A stretch of 64,000 nt of DNA from a virus. The stretch lies in the IMG/VR virus record IMGVR_UViG_3300046471_000128, positions 1-64,000 of that record. One strand, given 5' to 3'. The notes under the pieces are model-generated. The model ran no database searches. It was not told the origin of the DNA and saw only the letters and a list, made by a program, of their open reading frames with translations. Below, one piece after another: positions 1 through 8,741 of the stretch (its first letter is position 1; each line of letters begins with the position of its first letter). Both the position numbers and the translations under genes were made by a program.

Positions 1-107
1 GTCTTGAGGCGCTCTGACCAGACGCGGCCCAGGCGGAAGGTGTTGAAAACAGAAACGCCGTCGAGCCCTTCGGCCGGCGGCGCAAATTCGATCACATGTT
101 GTTCCAT
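1..107 (-). CDS. partial gene, unknown (N-terminal 35 codons only)
   Basis: Reading frame begins at ATG 107 behind a GAGGCA ribosome-binding site and runs off the left edge of the window. The visible N-terminus (MEQHVIEFAPPAEG...FNTFRLG) contains NTFRLG-x-x-W, which recalls the start of ASCH-like domains, but too little is present to assign a function. It is the first gene downstream of recA and is separated from it by a promoter-like element. Confidence 0.55.
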   Translation of the reverse strand, partial: MEQHVIEFAPPAEGLDGVSVFNTFRLGRVWSERLK

Positions 108-138
108 CGTTGCCTCACTATTGGTTCACCTGCAACCA

Positions 139-161
139 AGTATAGTAAGGCGCGATGCTTA
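139..161 (-). promoter_or_regulatory. promoter/operator-like element downstream of recA
   Basis: On the minus strand it reads TAAG...CTTACTATACT, a variant of the element found throughout this genome (TTAC followed by a -10-like TATACT). The recA stop codon TAA lies inside it. The half-site spacing is longer than in the main class (AAGT-N8-ACTT). It would drive or regulate the clipped gene at the left edge. Confidence 0.4.
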
Positions 162-1220
162 GGCTGCAGCAGCCGGTGCGGGCGGTGCCGCGACTGCCGG
201 ATAGTGCGCCGGGTAGAGGACGTTCAACAGAACCGGCTTGAGGCCGGCCTTGTCGATCATGTCGGCGAGCTGACCCGGCGGGTAGCTGCTACCGTTCACC
301 CACTCGATGCGGCCGGTGGAAAGCTTTTTGAGCTTGCCCACATTGACCGCATGATCCAGCAGCGAGAGCGTCAGATTGACCGCCGTCATCCCGTCATCCT
401 GGAACTGCAGGCGCAGATCGACCTCTTGACGCGGACGCGAGAGCTTGTTCTTCTTCGTCTCGACGCCCATCAGCTGTCCGACGATCTCATCCTTGCCGTT
501 GACCTTGGCGCGAACGAACTTCTTGCCAAGGGCGAGGCGCATCGTCGCGTAGAACTCGAACGACGAGCCGCCCGGCGTGGTCGTAGGATCACCGTAGACG
601 ACGCCCGGCTTCGTGCGAATCTGGTTCAGGTAGACGATGGTCAGGTTGAACTCCGCCGCCTTCTGGTTGACCGCCTTGATCGTCGTCGAGGACACGCGGG
701 CGAGCGCCGTGGTGTCGTTCATCGAGTATTCGCCGATGCCCTTCTCCCACACGGACTTCGGGATCATCGCGGCGACCGAATCGAACACGCACACGATCGG
801 CGCGAGCGCATCGAGCTTCTTGCTCTTGCGAATCGCCTCTGCCGCCTGCAGGGCCATCGTGTTCGATTCCTCCCATGTCGGCGGGCGCTTGTAGATGAAG
901 AACGGGAAGTTCGGATTCAGGCCGCTGCGCTCAGCGAACGGCTGCTGGAACGTCAGTTCGTGGTCCATGAACATCGCGACGCCACCGGCTTTCTGCGCGG
1001 CGACCATGATCTGCGTGGCAAGCCACGTCTTGCCCGAACTCGACGGCCCGAAGATTTCAACGATACGCCCGATCGGGATACCGCCATTCTTCGGATCGCC
1101 CGTGAGAATCTCGTTCAGCGGCTCGTAGCCGGTGTCAATGTAGCCCGGCACCTCCAGCTCGTCGTCATTGGCGCCCACTGCGCCCATGATTGCTTTTGCC
1201 AGATCGTCTACTGCACTCAT
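159..1220 (-). CDS. recA-like: RecA-like recombinase
   Basis: 353 aa. Walker A GPSSSGKT lies near residue 58 after the RecA-like segment GYIDTGYEPLNEIL. A Walker B-like VCVFDSV and a YLNQIRTK segment typical of RecA-fold ATPases follow. Expected to form filaments on ssDNA and promote strand exchange during phage recombination-dependent replication. The last residues are an Ala/Pro-rich tail. The start has an AGGAGT ribosome-binding site. It follows the 5'-3' exonuclease on the same strand with a 24-nt gap, so the two are probably co-transcribed. Bacterial-type RecA versus UvsX-like cannot be resolved by eye. Confidence 0.9.
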   Translation of the reverse strand: MSAVDDLAKAIMGAVGANDDELEVPGYIDTGYEPLNEILTGDPKNGGIPIGRIVEIFGPSSSGKTWLATQIMVAAQKAGGVAMFMDHELTFQQPFAERSGLNPNFPFFIYKRPPTWEESNTMALQAAEAIRKSKKLDALAPIVCVFDSVAAMIPKSVWEKGIGEYSMNDTTALARVSSTTIKAVNQKAAEFNLTIVYLNQIRTKPGVVYGDPTTTPGGSSFEFYATMRLALGKKFVRAKVNGKDEIVGQLMGVETKKNKLSRPRQEVDLRLQFQDDGMTAVNLTLSLLDHAVNVGKLKKLSTGRIEWVNGSSYPPGQLADMIDKAGLKPVLLNVLYPAHYPAVAAPPAPAAAA

Positions 1221-1244
1221 GTGTTACTCCTAGTTTGTGGATGC

Positions 1245-2183
1245 TTACGCTGCTGCGCGGGTTTGGCGCGCGGCCCAGCGTTCGCGAAACGGTTTCAAAA
1301 TGTGATCCCACTCGCGCAGAATCGAGTTGAAGACGAGGCGTTCACACAGCGCGCGAAAGGCTGTTTCGTTGAGCGCGCCTTGCGTGATCGTCGACTTGGC
1401 GGGGTCCGGGTGCGGCTGATCGAGCAGGTTCATCAACTGCATGTTCCTGTCCCAATTGCGCCGCGACTCGCCCTTCCAGAGCTCGACGTGTTTCTTGAGC
1501 TTCGGCACGAACTCGCCCGAGTCGCACATCGCCCGGAACTTCTCCATCGAGCGGAACTGCGCCATGAATTCGGGCGCCCCGGTCTTGCCGATGCCGCCCG
1601 CTGGCGGAATGTCGTCGGTCGAATCCCCGATCAGCGCCTTGCCTTCGATGTATTCGCGCGGGCTGAAGTAGCCGGTCTTCTCGAAGAAGTCCTGCAGGTT
1701 GACGTGGATGCCCGCCTTGCGCGGGTCGAACCACCGGCAGCGCTCGTTGACGAGTTGCAGCCAGTCGGAGTCGCCCGTGACGAGCAGCACTTCGTCCTTC
1801 GCGGTGAGGCGCGGCACGAAGTAGCCCGCGAGGTCATCGGCTTCGAGCGCGCTGTTGACCATCTGCGGCACGCCGAGCAGGTCGAGCGCTTTCTTGATCC
1901 AGGGCACCTGCGCTTCGTATGCCGCGCGGTCTGCCGCCTTCACCGGATCGACCAGCGCGTCCTTGCGCTTGACCTTGTAGCCGGGGTGAATCGCGTAGCG
2001 GTGATCCGCCCTCCCATCCCATAGGACCAGCAGCTGCCAGCCCGGGTAGTCGCGACACAGTGCCCCGACCGTGCGCAGAAACCCGAAGATGGCTTGTGTC
2101 TGGAATGTGCCGACGGTCAGCTTGGTCGCGGCGTGCGAGGCCCGCCCTACTGAATTCGCGTCGATCAAAATAGTGGAAGTCAT
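1245..2183 (-). CDS. 5'-3' exonuclease, FEN/T5-exonuclease type
   Basis: 312 aa. N-terminal ILIDAN, then EADDLAGY, VTGDSDWLQLV and IGDSTDDIPPAGGIG form the acidic metal-binding series of FEN-like nucleases plus the helix-hairpin-helix region. Likely removes RNA primers and flaps or resects ends, providing substrate for the adjacent RecA-like and ssDNA-binding proteins. The ATG has an AGAGGG ribosome-binding site just after the U-tract of a terminator-like hairpin, so its expression may be set by read-through. Confidence 0.88.
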   Translation of the reverse strand: MTSTILIDANSVGRASHAATKLTVGTFQTQAIFGFLRTVGALCRDYPGWQLLVLWDGRADHRYAIHPGYKVKRKDALVDPVKAADRAAYEAQVPWIKKALDLLGVPQMVNSALEADDLAGYFVPRLTAKDEVLLVTGDSDWLQLVNERCRWFDPRKAGIHVNLQDFFEKTGYFSPREYIEGKALIGDSTDDIPPAGGIGKTGAPEFMAQFRSMEKFRAMCDSGEFVPKLKKHVELWKGESRRNWDRNMQLMNLLDQPHPDPAKSTITQGALNETAFRALCERLVFNSILREWDHILKPFRERWAARQTRAAA

Positions 2184-2195
2184 CGAACCCTCTGA

Positions 2196-2230
2196 ATAAA
2201 AAGCGGCAGGGTGTGAGCCCCGCCGCTTTC
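2196..2230 (-). terminator. terminator-like hairpin in the exonuclease leader
   Basis: On the minus strand GCGGC...GCCGC closes a hairpin followed by TTTTTATT. It follows the stop of the ssDNA-binding-like gene, and the U-tract ends about 15 nt before the exonuclease ATG. Could be a true terminator or an attenuator. Confidence 0.7.
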
Positions 2231-2250
2231 GTTGTCACATCAGGCTTCGA

Positions 2251-3285
2251 TTACAGGCCCGCGAGCAGAGCGTCGAGCTCCGGGTCACCCGTGCCGGCGG
2301 CTGCTGCCGGTGCGGGTGCTGCAACTGCTGCCGGGGCCACCGCGGCGGCGGGAGCCACCTGAGCAACCGCGACGGGCTGCGCGGCGACCGGTGCGGTAGC
2401 CACTGCTGCGACCGCCGCCGGTGCAACTTCGACCGGGGCAACGGCCACCGCTGCGACAGCGGCCGGAGCCACCGTTGCTGCGGCTGCAGCGTTTGCGAGC
2501 GCGCCGATGTCGAGCGTCTCATCGACTTCCCACGCCGGCGGCGCAGGCTGCGCTGCATACGGGCTTGCGACCGCGCCCGCTGCCGGTGCGTAGCCCAGCG
2601 TCGGGGTGTTCGACGGCGGCGGCAGACCTGCTACCGAACGCACCGAAGCCAGCGCGCGCTGTTGTGCTTGCTCGTTTTCCTGCAGCACGTAGGCGTCGAG
2701 GTCGCACAGCTTCGTGAGCGCATCGGCCGGAACCGGCTTCGAGGCACCTGCGATCTGCACGCTGTAGGCCGTGTCCAGCCCAGCGCCCGACTTCTCGACA
2801 ATGATGTCGTTGCCGGTGTTCGGGTCGAGCATGTTGGGCCATTCGTCGAACAGGCTGATGATGCCGCCCACGCCCTTCTTGCCGTTGAACACCGTCGGCG
2901 CGACTTCGAGAATCTGCGGCACCGTCGGCTGCGGGCCGTCGAGCTCGAGGACGTTGAGCAGCACGCGACCGCTCGACTTCGCTTCCTCGACGCGCTTTTT
3001 CATCACATCGTCGGTGGACATCTGGATGCCCTGCGCAACCGCGTCGCACACTTCGCACGGACGGCCGAAGGTCTTGTCGGTGCAGATGTAGACCGCCTTC
3101 ACCTGACCGGCTGCGTCCTTGATGAAGTGCTGACCGAAGTCATGGAAGAACGTCGGGTCACCGTTCTTGCGCCAGCCCGGGAGAATCCGGTAGCGGTTGC
3201 GGCCGGCCTTCGGCTTGATCGTCTTCTGGCCGCCCGTTTGGGCTTTGCGCTTTGCGAGGAGGTCCATCAGGCTTTGAGTCGTCAT
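2251..3285 (-). CDS. ssDNA-binding protein-like (gp32-like), Ala/Pro/Val-rich tail
   Basis: 344 aa. The N-terminal ~210 residues form a compact domain with a cysteine cluster (YICTDKTFGRPCEVCDAV, near residue 70) reminiscent of the zinc-binding region of T4 gp32-like proteins. Residues ~235-330 are low-complexity Ala/Val/Pro, and the acidic tip DPELDALLAGL resembles the C-terminal protein-interaction tails of SSBs. It sits between the polymerase and the exonuclease/recombinase. The ssDNA-binding role is inferred from layout and context; sequence identity to any SSB family was not verified. Confidence 0.6.
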   Translation of the reverse strand: MTTQSLMDLLAKRKAQTGGQKTIKPKAGRNRYRILPGWRKNGDPTFFHDFGQHFIKDAAGQVKAVYICTDKTFGRPCEVCDAVAQGIQMSTDDVMKKRVEEAKSSGRVLLNVLELDGPQPTVPQILEVAPTVFNGKKGVGGIISLFDEWPNMLDPNTGNDIIVEKSGAGLDTAYSVQIAGASKPVPADALTKLCDLDAYVLQENEQAQQRALASVRSVAGLPPPSNTPTLGYAPAAGAVASPYAAQPAPPAWEVDETLDIGALANAAAAATVAPAAVAAVAVAPVEVAPAAVAAVATAPVAAQPVAVAQVAPAAAVAPAAVAAPAPAAAAGTGDPELDALLAGL

Positions 3286-3372
3286 AGTTTTGTTCCGTAA
3301 GTGGTTGGTTAGTCACAGGTTTGCGGGCGATCCTTTGCGTGTCTGTGTGCATCGTTTCGCCCTGCATCATCA

Positions 3373-3395
3373 ATTATAGTAATTGCTGACTTATC
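3373..3395 (-). promoter_or_regulatory. promoter plus AAGT-N8-ACT operator element
   Basis: Minus strand: ATAAGTCAGCAATTACTAT followed by AAT. The half sites AAGT and ACTA are 8 nt apart and TTAC abuts a perfect TATAAT. Lies upstream of the ssDNA-binding-like gene, in the gap after the coiled-coil gene. Confidence 0.65.
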
Positions 3396-3421
3396 CTATG
3401 CGTTAAAGATTGAAGATCCTG

Positions 3422-4087
3422 TCAGGCAGCTTGACGACGTGCCGCTTCGGCGGCGAGCGCGGCTTCACGGCCCGACTGCACCGCGTTCTCAGCACCCTGT
3501 GCGGCTTGGATCCGAAGCTGGCCCTCACGCTCGCGACGGCGATCGACGCTGATCTGCACGATCATGTCCTTGCGCTGCATGTAGGCTTCACGCGCGTCGT
3601 TCGCGATGTCGTAGAGCGCACGCGCCTCGATCACCTGCGTGTGGGCCTTGATGTAGCGCGGATCGCTCTTGACCGCGTTCTCCACCACCTTCTCGGTGAC
3701 CTTCGTGCCGTCCTCGAGGAATTTCTTGCGCCAGGCCGAGTCCAGCTGCGATTCGGTCACCTCGGCGGCGAGCTTGCTCTTGTCCCACTGCCGGCGAGCC
3801 TGCGCGGCTTGCTGGGCGTAGTGCACGAACATCGGCGCCTGGCTGATCACCGCGTCGTCCAGGTCGTTCGGGTTGACGGCCAGATCCTTCTTCAGCTGCG
3901 CCACATCGACGAACACCTTCAGGCCCGAGGCGGTGGGCTCTGGCGCTTTGGCGGCGGGCGCCGCGTTCGCCGTGTTGGTCGCGACGACGGCGGTTGCCGG
4001 TGTCTCGATCCGATGCGCGACCGTCGGCGTGTTCAGGTCACCGACCAGTGCGGCCATTTCTTCGACGGAGAGGGTATCGTTGCTCAT
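3422..4087 (-). CDS. conserved-looking replication-region protein, unknown
   Basis: 221 aa from ATG 4087, chosen because it has AAGGAACACTC upstream; a longer frame upstream has no ribosome-binding site. Residues 1-80 are Ala/Thr-rich and probably disordered. Residues ~80-221 are mostly helical and charged, ending in Glu/Ala/Arg-rich sequence compatible with a coiled coil. No catalytic motif is seen. It lies between polymerase and ssDNA-binding-like gene, so a replication accessory role is possible but not shown. Confidence 0.7.
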   Translation of the reverse strand: MSNDTLSVEEMAALVGDLNTPTVAHRIETPATAVVATNTANAAPAAKAPEPTASGLKVFVDVAQLKKDLAVNPNDLDDAVISQAPMFVHYAQQAAQARRQWDKSKLAAEVTESQLDSAWRKKFLEDGTKVTEKVVENAVKSDPRYIKAHTQVIEARALYDIANDAREAYMQRKDMIVQISVDRRREREGQLRIQAAQGAENAVQSGREAALAAEAARRQAA

Positions 4088-4097
4088 GAGTGTTCCT

Positions 4098-7000
4098 TTA
4101 GTTGATGAGGTCGGCCACTTTCGCGGCCACAGTTTGCAAAATCGAATACTTGCCCGGGTCGTGGAAGATTTGACCCGGGTTGATGCCAAAAACGATCGAT
4201 GCGTCGAGCTTCGGATCGAAGATCACCTTGCCCGCGAGCTCCGTGCTGCCGCCCTTCACACCCGGCGCGAAGAAGCGCGCGGCGTTGCTCCCGAGCGTCA
4301 CGACCACCGGCGGCTTGAGGATCTCAAGCTCGCGCTTCAGATACTCGCCACAGTTGTTAAGTTGTTCATTCGTGAGCGTTTTCTGGTCGCGCGGCTTGCC
4401 GCTCTTCACCAGCGTCGTGAAGTAGCCGTCCTGTGCAGAGAGGCCCGCTTCCTTCAGCGCGTTGATGACGAGCTTCGCGTTGTCGCCCTCCAAGAGCCTG
4501 CCCGCCTTCTCCTCCTGCCAGTTCGGGTTGTCCGACACAACCATGAACTTCGGCGTCTTCCCGATGCGGGGCATCGGGTGACAGCCGCCCTTGAGCGAGC
4601 ACTTGTCGCATGAGGTCGCTTCCTCTGCGATGCGCACCAGTTGCAGCAAGGCGAGCTTCTCAGCGTTGAGCGATCTGTCAGCTTTCACAGTATCGACCGT
4701 GAAACCCGGCAGTAGCTCGATGCGTGACTTGAGCCGATCAGGGTGCATCGCAGGCACTTTGTCGCCCTCGCACTCGGCGAACGCCCCGATCACGATCAGC
4801 TTGTCCTTGACCGACTGGTTGATGTGGCGCCCGGTGTAGTCCGCAGCCTTCAGCGCCGCGTCCAGGTCCGTGCGGTTCTCGAATGGCTTGCCCCACTTCG
4901 TGCGCGCGTCTACGATATAACCCGCTGCCTTCTCGGATAAACCCTTGAGCGCCTGGAACGGGGCGTAGAGCTTGTCCTCGCCCACGATCTCAACCCGGGC
5001 GCTTGACCGGTTTATATCGGGCGGCAACACCTGCATATTCATGCGCCGGGCATCCATCACGAGAGGCTCGCGCTTCTCTTCTTTGTCAATTTCAGTGAGC
5101 GACGCCGCGAAGAACTCGGCCGGATAGTTGACCTTCAGCCACATCGTCCACCAGCTGATCACCGCATACTCGACGGAGTGTGATTTGTTGAAGGCGTAGC
5201 CTGCGAACACCTCGATCTTGTCGAACAGTGCGTTGGCCGAGCCTTCAGTCATGCCCGAGTGCGACACGCAACCGGCCACCCACTTGTCGCGCATTTCGGC
5301 CATCTTCTCCTTGTCCTTCTTGCCCATTGCTTTCCGCAAATGGTCGGCGCCCGCGAACGTGAAGCCCGCCAAGTCCCGCGCGATCTGCATCACCTGCTCC
5401 TGATACACGATCACCCCGTAGGTGTCCTTGAGCGCGGGGGCCATGTTCGGGTGCTCGTAATACGGTGACTTGGCGCCCTGCTTGATTGCCACATAGTCGT
5501 CGCACAGGCCCGCGTCGAGCGGACCCGGGCGGTAGAGTGCGACCACGGCGACCAGATCGTCGAATGTCACGGTGCCCGCGAGCGCCATTTCGCGCAGCAA
5601 GCGCCGCATGCCCGGTGACTCGAACTGGAACACACCCGTGGTGTCGCCCCGCCCGAATGCCTCCAGCACACGCTTGTCGTCGAGCGGCAGCCGCAGGAAG
5701 TCGACCGCACGTCCGTGCCGCTCCTTGATGTAGGTCGAGGCGAGCTTCATCACGTCGAGGTTGGTCAGACCCAAGATGTCCATCTTGATCAGCCCGAAGT
5801 CCTCGACCGTGCGCTTATCCCAATTGCACACCGGCCCGCCCGTGCGGGTTTCGACCACGGCCCGGTTGATGATCGGCTCGCCCGCGACGATCACACCAGC
5901 GGCGTGCTGCCCGAGCCCGCGCGCCGCGCCTTCGAGGTTCACCATGTGTTTCCAGAGGCCCGGGTAGGTGCCTTTGAACTTGTCGATCTCCGGCACCACT
6001 GCGGCGGACTCCTCGAGCGAGAGCGCGACCCCGTGCTGCTTCTCCATCTGCTTCGAGCAGGCGTAGTCGAACGGGTTGAGCTCGTGGACCCGGCTCGTGT
6101 CACGCATCACGCCCGCGGCGCCCATCGTGTTGTAGTTCGAGACGCCTGCGACGTTCTCGCGCCCGAAGTGCTCGGCGATGTAGTCGATCACCTCGTGTCG
6201 GCGCTTACTCATGAAGTCGAGGTCGGCGTCGGGCAAGTCGAGACGCTCCGGATTGATGAAGCGCTCGAACAGCAGGTTGAAGCGGATCGGATCGACGTCG
6301 GTGATTCCCATCAGGTAGGCGACGAGGGAACCGCCAACGCTCCCACGGCCGGGACCGACCAAAATTCCGTTGTCCTTACTCCATTGCACGATGTGCTGCA
6401 CCAGCAGGAAGTAGCCGGAGAACCCCATGTTGCGCAGCGTGTCGAGCTCGTAGGCAAGCCGCGCTTTGTATTCAGGCAGGTCGGCGGCGGCAGGCTGGTG
6501 CCCGAGCACGGGCGCGGCGAACCGCAACGCCCATCCCTTCGCGACCTCGGCGCAGAGCGCCTTGAACTCGTCGGGTGCCATCTTCGGCAGGCTCGGCTCG
6601 AGCTTCTTGAACGCGTAGGTGCAGGAGTCTACGAGCGCCTGGTTGCCGTCGATGATGAGCTTGGCCGGTAGACCCTGTGCGACGCACGCCTTCACCATGT
6701 CGGCGGGCGGCTTGATGCAGTAGTCGCGCACGTAGGGCTTGTTCAGCCACCGGTCGGTCATCTTGTTGTTGCCGATGATCGCGCGCAGCACGTCGAGCGA
6801 GTCCGCTTCGTCGGGCGTCGCATAGAGCGCGGGCCAGGTGCCGATCGGCGTAGCGATGAAGCGACCGAGGCAGTGCCACGCGAGGTCATTCAGACGCTTG
6901 TGCAGCGGCGTGCCGCCGGGCACGAATTCCACGTAGAAGTGCTTGCCGAAGTGTTCGCTGAGACGATACGCGATCTCCTCCCAACGTTTGTGGTGGAACA

Positions 7001-7442
7001 GGCCGTAGAAGTCGCCCGTCGAGATCGCACACCCTTCCAGCTGAAGGATATCTTCCAGCCCCACCCGGGAGTGGTAGTAGAAGTATTCCGGTGAGTTGCC
7101 CTTGGAGAGCAGCTTCATCAGCGAGCGCAGGCCCGCGTCCGTCTGCGCGTAGACCTTCAGCGTGATCAAAGGATTGGGCTTGTCCTCGTGCGTTTCGCCC
7201 TTCTTCGGCTTGCGGTAGGTCGGATCATCGACCACGCGCACGGTGCAGCCGATGATCGGCTTGATGCCCGCTTTCTTCGCCTTGTCGCTGAACGCGACCA
7301 TGTTGGAGATGGTCATGTTGTCGACTAAGGCGACCGACTCATAACCGAGTTCCTTCGCCTTGTCGACCAGTTTGCCGACCTGCAGCGTGGATTCCCCCAT
7401 CGAGAAATCGCTCCGCGCGGCCAGGAGGTGTTTAATGTTCAT
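4098..7442 (-). CDS. dnaE-like: DNA polymerase III alpha subunit fused to uracil-DNA glycosylase-like domain
   Basis: 1114 aa. Residues 1-~75 are a PHP domain (HLLAARSDFS...LVDN...IKPIIGC) in which the canonical HxHS is replaced by AARS, suggesting a degenerate phosphoesterase site. The C-family polymerase core has GPGRGSVGGSLVAYLMGI, PDADLDF and GLIKMDILGL, giving the three catalytic aspartates. From about residue 935 the usual alpha C-terminus is replaced by a family-4-type UDG-like domain: CDKCSLKGGC, SDNPNWQEE, NNCGEYLKRELEILKPP, TLGSNAARFF and NPGQIFHDP. The cysteines fit the Fe-S ligands of that family. SPO1-type phage polymerases also carry a UDG-like domain, but on a PolA-type enzyme. 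First gene of the right-to-left replication run after the 204-aa gene. Confidence 0.92.
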   Translation of the reverse strand: MNIKHLLAARSDFSMGESTLQVGKLVDKAKELGYESVALVDNMTISNMVAFSDKAKKAGIKPIIGCTVRVVDDPTYRKPKKGETHEDKPNPLITLKVYAQTDAGLRSLMKLLSKGNSPEYFYYHSRVGLEDILQLEGCAISTGDFYGLFHHKRWEEIAYRLSEHFGKHFYVEFVPGGTPLHKRLNDLAWHCLGRFIATPIGTWPALYATPDEADSLDVLRAIIGNNKMTDRWLNKPYVRDYCIKPPADMVKACVAQGLPAKLIIDGNQALVDSCTYAFKKLEPSLPKMAPDEFKALCAEVAKGWALRFAAPVLGHQPAAADLPEYKARLAYELDTLRNMGFSGYFLLVQHIVQWSKDNGILVGPGRGSVGGSLVAYLMGITDVDPIRFNLLFERFINPERLDLPDADLDFMSKRRHEVIDYIAEHFGRENVAGVSNYNTMGAAGVMRDTSRVHELNPFDYACSKQMEKQHGVALSLEESAAVVPEIDKFKGTYPGLWKHMVNLEGAARGLGQHAAGVIVAGEPIINRAVVETRTGGPVCNWDKRTVEDFGLIKMDILGLTNLDVMKLASTYIKERHGRAVDFLRLPLDDKRVLEAFGRGDTTGVFQFESPGMRRLLREMALAGTVTFDDLVAVVALYRPGPLDAGLCDDYVAIKQGAKSPYYEHPNMAPALKDTYGVIVYQEQVMQIARDLAGFTFAGADHLRKAMGKKDKEKMAEMRDKWVAGCVSHSGMTEGSANALFDKIEVFAGYAFNKSHSVEYAVISWWTMWLKVNYPAEFFAASLTEIDKEEKREPLVMDARRMNMQVLPPDINRSSARVEIVGEDKLYAPFQALKGLSEKAAGYIVDARTKWGKPFENRTDLDAALKAADYTGRHINQSVKDKLIVIGAFAECEGDKVPAMHPDRLKSRIELLPGFTVDTVKADRSLNAEKLALLQLVRIAEEATSCDKCSLKGGCHPMPRIGKTPKFMVVSDNPNWQEEKAGRLLEGDNAKLVINALKEAGLSAQDGYFTTLVKSGKPRDQKTLTNEQLNNCGEYLKRELEILKPPVVVTLGSNAARFFAPGVKGGSTELAGKVIFDPKLDASIVFGINPGQIFHDPGKYSILQTVAAKVADLIN

Positions 7443-7466
7443 GCGCCCTTTCCCTTATGTGTGACG

Positions 7467-8081
7467 TCAATTTTTCCCGACGATGCTTGGCGCGCGAATG
7501 ATGCGGTTACCCGCCGCCGTCGCGAGCCGCAGCGCGGGCAGGACCGCGGCGACGACCGACACGCGCGAGAACGCGGTGCCTTCGCCCCAGCCAAACTCCT
7601 TGATGTAGCGCTCGCGCAGTTCAGCCTTCGTGAAGCCGCCGGCAAGCAGGCCCTCACCCGCCAGCTGGAGCCAGCGTGGCGTGGTGGTGTCAAATGGGTT
7701 GCGGTCGTTGGCGAGGCTGTAGCGCGCCTTCACGTCCGCGCCGCGCGTGAGCAGCGGCTTGAGGATCTTGGCGGCGTTCACCGGGAGCCGATCGAGCGTG
7801 CTTTGCATGTGGGCATCGACCGAGAGGTTCACGCTGAGCGCGGCACGCGCGGGCGCCGCAATGGTGGTTTCGACGGTGGTCGCGGGGAGCGATTGGGCGA
7901 TCACGACTTTTGCCGTGCGCTCAAGCTGCGCCAGGTTGCCGCTCACGTCCATCTTGTCGGAGAGCGACACGAGCAACTGGTGGCAGGCCGGCACGCACTG
8001 CTCGCGGCTTGTGCACGATACGCAGGCGGGCGAAGACGCGACGAACACCGAGGGCAAGCCAAAGCAGCTTGGGTGGGTCAT
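7467..8081 (-). CDS. cysteine-cluster protein, unknown
   Basis: 204 aa. The N-terminus carries five cysteines (C6, then ACVSCTSREQCVPAC) spaced like a metal or Fe-S site. The remainder is helical with a conserved-looking segment FTKAELRERYIKEFGWGEG near residue 155. Its start overlaps the stop of the sigma-like gene (TAATG), so the two are translationally coupled. No function assigned. A different Cys-cluster protein is encoded at 21512-22189. Confidence 0.7.
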   Translation of the reverse strand: MTHPSCFGLPSVFVASSPACVSCTSREQCVPACHQLLVSLSDKMDVSGNLAQLERTAKVVIAQSLPATTVETTIAAPARAALSVNLSVDAHMQSTLDRLPVNAAKILKPLLTRGADVKARYSLANDRNPFDTTTPRWLQLAGEGLLAGGFTKAELRERYIKEFGWGEGTAFSRVSVVAAVLPALRLATAAGNRIIRAPSIVGKN

Positions 8082-8728
8082 TACAGTGTCACCCCGTAGA
8101 TGCGCTCCAGCTCGGCCTTGACGCCCGCCTTGTTCGTGATTTCGAGGAAGTTGAAAATCACGTTCAGGTTGATATTCACGATCCGCTTCATGCCGCGCGC
8201 GTTGTGCGCCTCGACAAAGACGAGCAGCTCCGGCGTGTGATGCACCAGCAGCGCGACGACGCGCTTGGCGGTGGGCGACAGGCGGCGGGCCGCGCGGTGG
8301 CTCTCCTGACGCGCCTGCAGAATCTCTTCAGGCGAATCGTGGGCATCGTCCTCCTCGTGGCCGAAGTCGCAGAATTCGAGTGCGTCGCCCGATTCATCGC
8401 CCAGCGGCCCGGTGAGCTCCTCGACGCTGACCATGCCGAGCGTGTGCCGCTCATCGATCTGGCGCTCGGCCCACTTGTTGAAGTTGTTCCAGCACGAGCG
8501 CCCGTAATACGCGCCAAAGCTGAACCCGGTGCTCGGATCGTATTTGCTCTGGCACATGACGAAGCTCTCGCACATGAACTGGAACACGTCCTCATACGGC
8601 AGGGTCACCCCTGCCTCCAGCAACCGGCCCCAGCCGCGCTTTGCGAGTTTGTGCAGCATCCCGGTGTGGTCCTCGAAACGGGTCGAGGTGGACTTTTTGA
8701 CGATTGAGGCTTGGGCCGATTGCAGCAT
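8081..8728 (-). CDS. sigma-70 region-2-like protein (candidate phage sigma factor)
   Basis: 215 aa from ATG 8728, preceded by CAGGAATC; the longer frame would overlap the upstream stop. YEDVFQFMCESFVMCQSKYDP...FSFGAYYGRSCWNNFNKW matches the layout of sigma region 2.2-2.4 (acidic D-Q core-binding helix, then FDP-G-FS-YA). A short acidic linker and a C-terminal helical segment (RRLSPTAKRVVALLVHH...) could be a degenerate region 4. It lies between the AAA+ ATPase and a small Cys-rich gene. It could recognise the unusual TTACTATAAT promoters; that link is speculation. Confidence 0.6.
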   Translation of the reverse strand: MLQSAQASIVKKSTSTRFEDHTGMLHKLAKRGWGRLLEAGVTLPYEDVFQFMCESFVMCQSKYDPSTGFSFGAYYGRSCWNNFNKWAERQIDERHTLGMVSVEELTGPLGDESGDALEFCDFGHEEDDAHDSPEEILQARQESHRAARRLSPTAKRVVALLVHHTPELLVFVEAHNARGMKRIVNINLNVIFNFLEITNKAGVKAELERIYGVTL

Positions 8729-8741
8729 GATGATTCCTGGA

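Noticed and set aside
96-2024. Long plus-strand open frame opposite recA and exonuclease
   Set aside because: Arg/Leu/His-rich translation without motifs, antisense to two well-supported genes; it is a GC-rich codon shadow.
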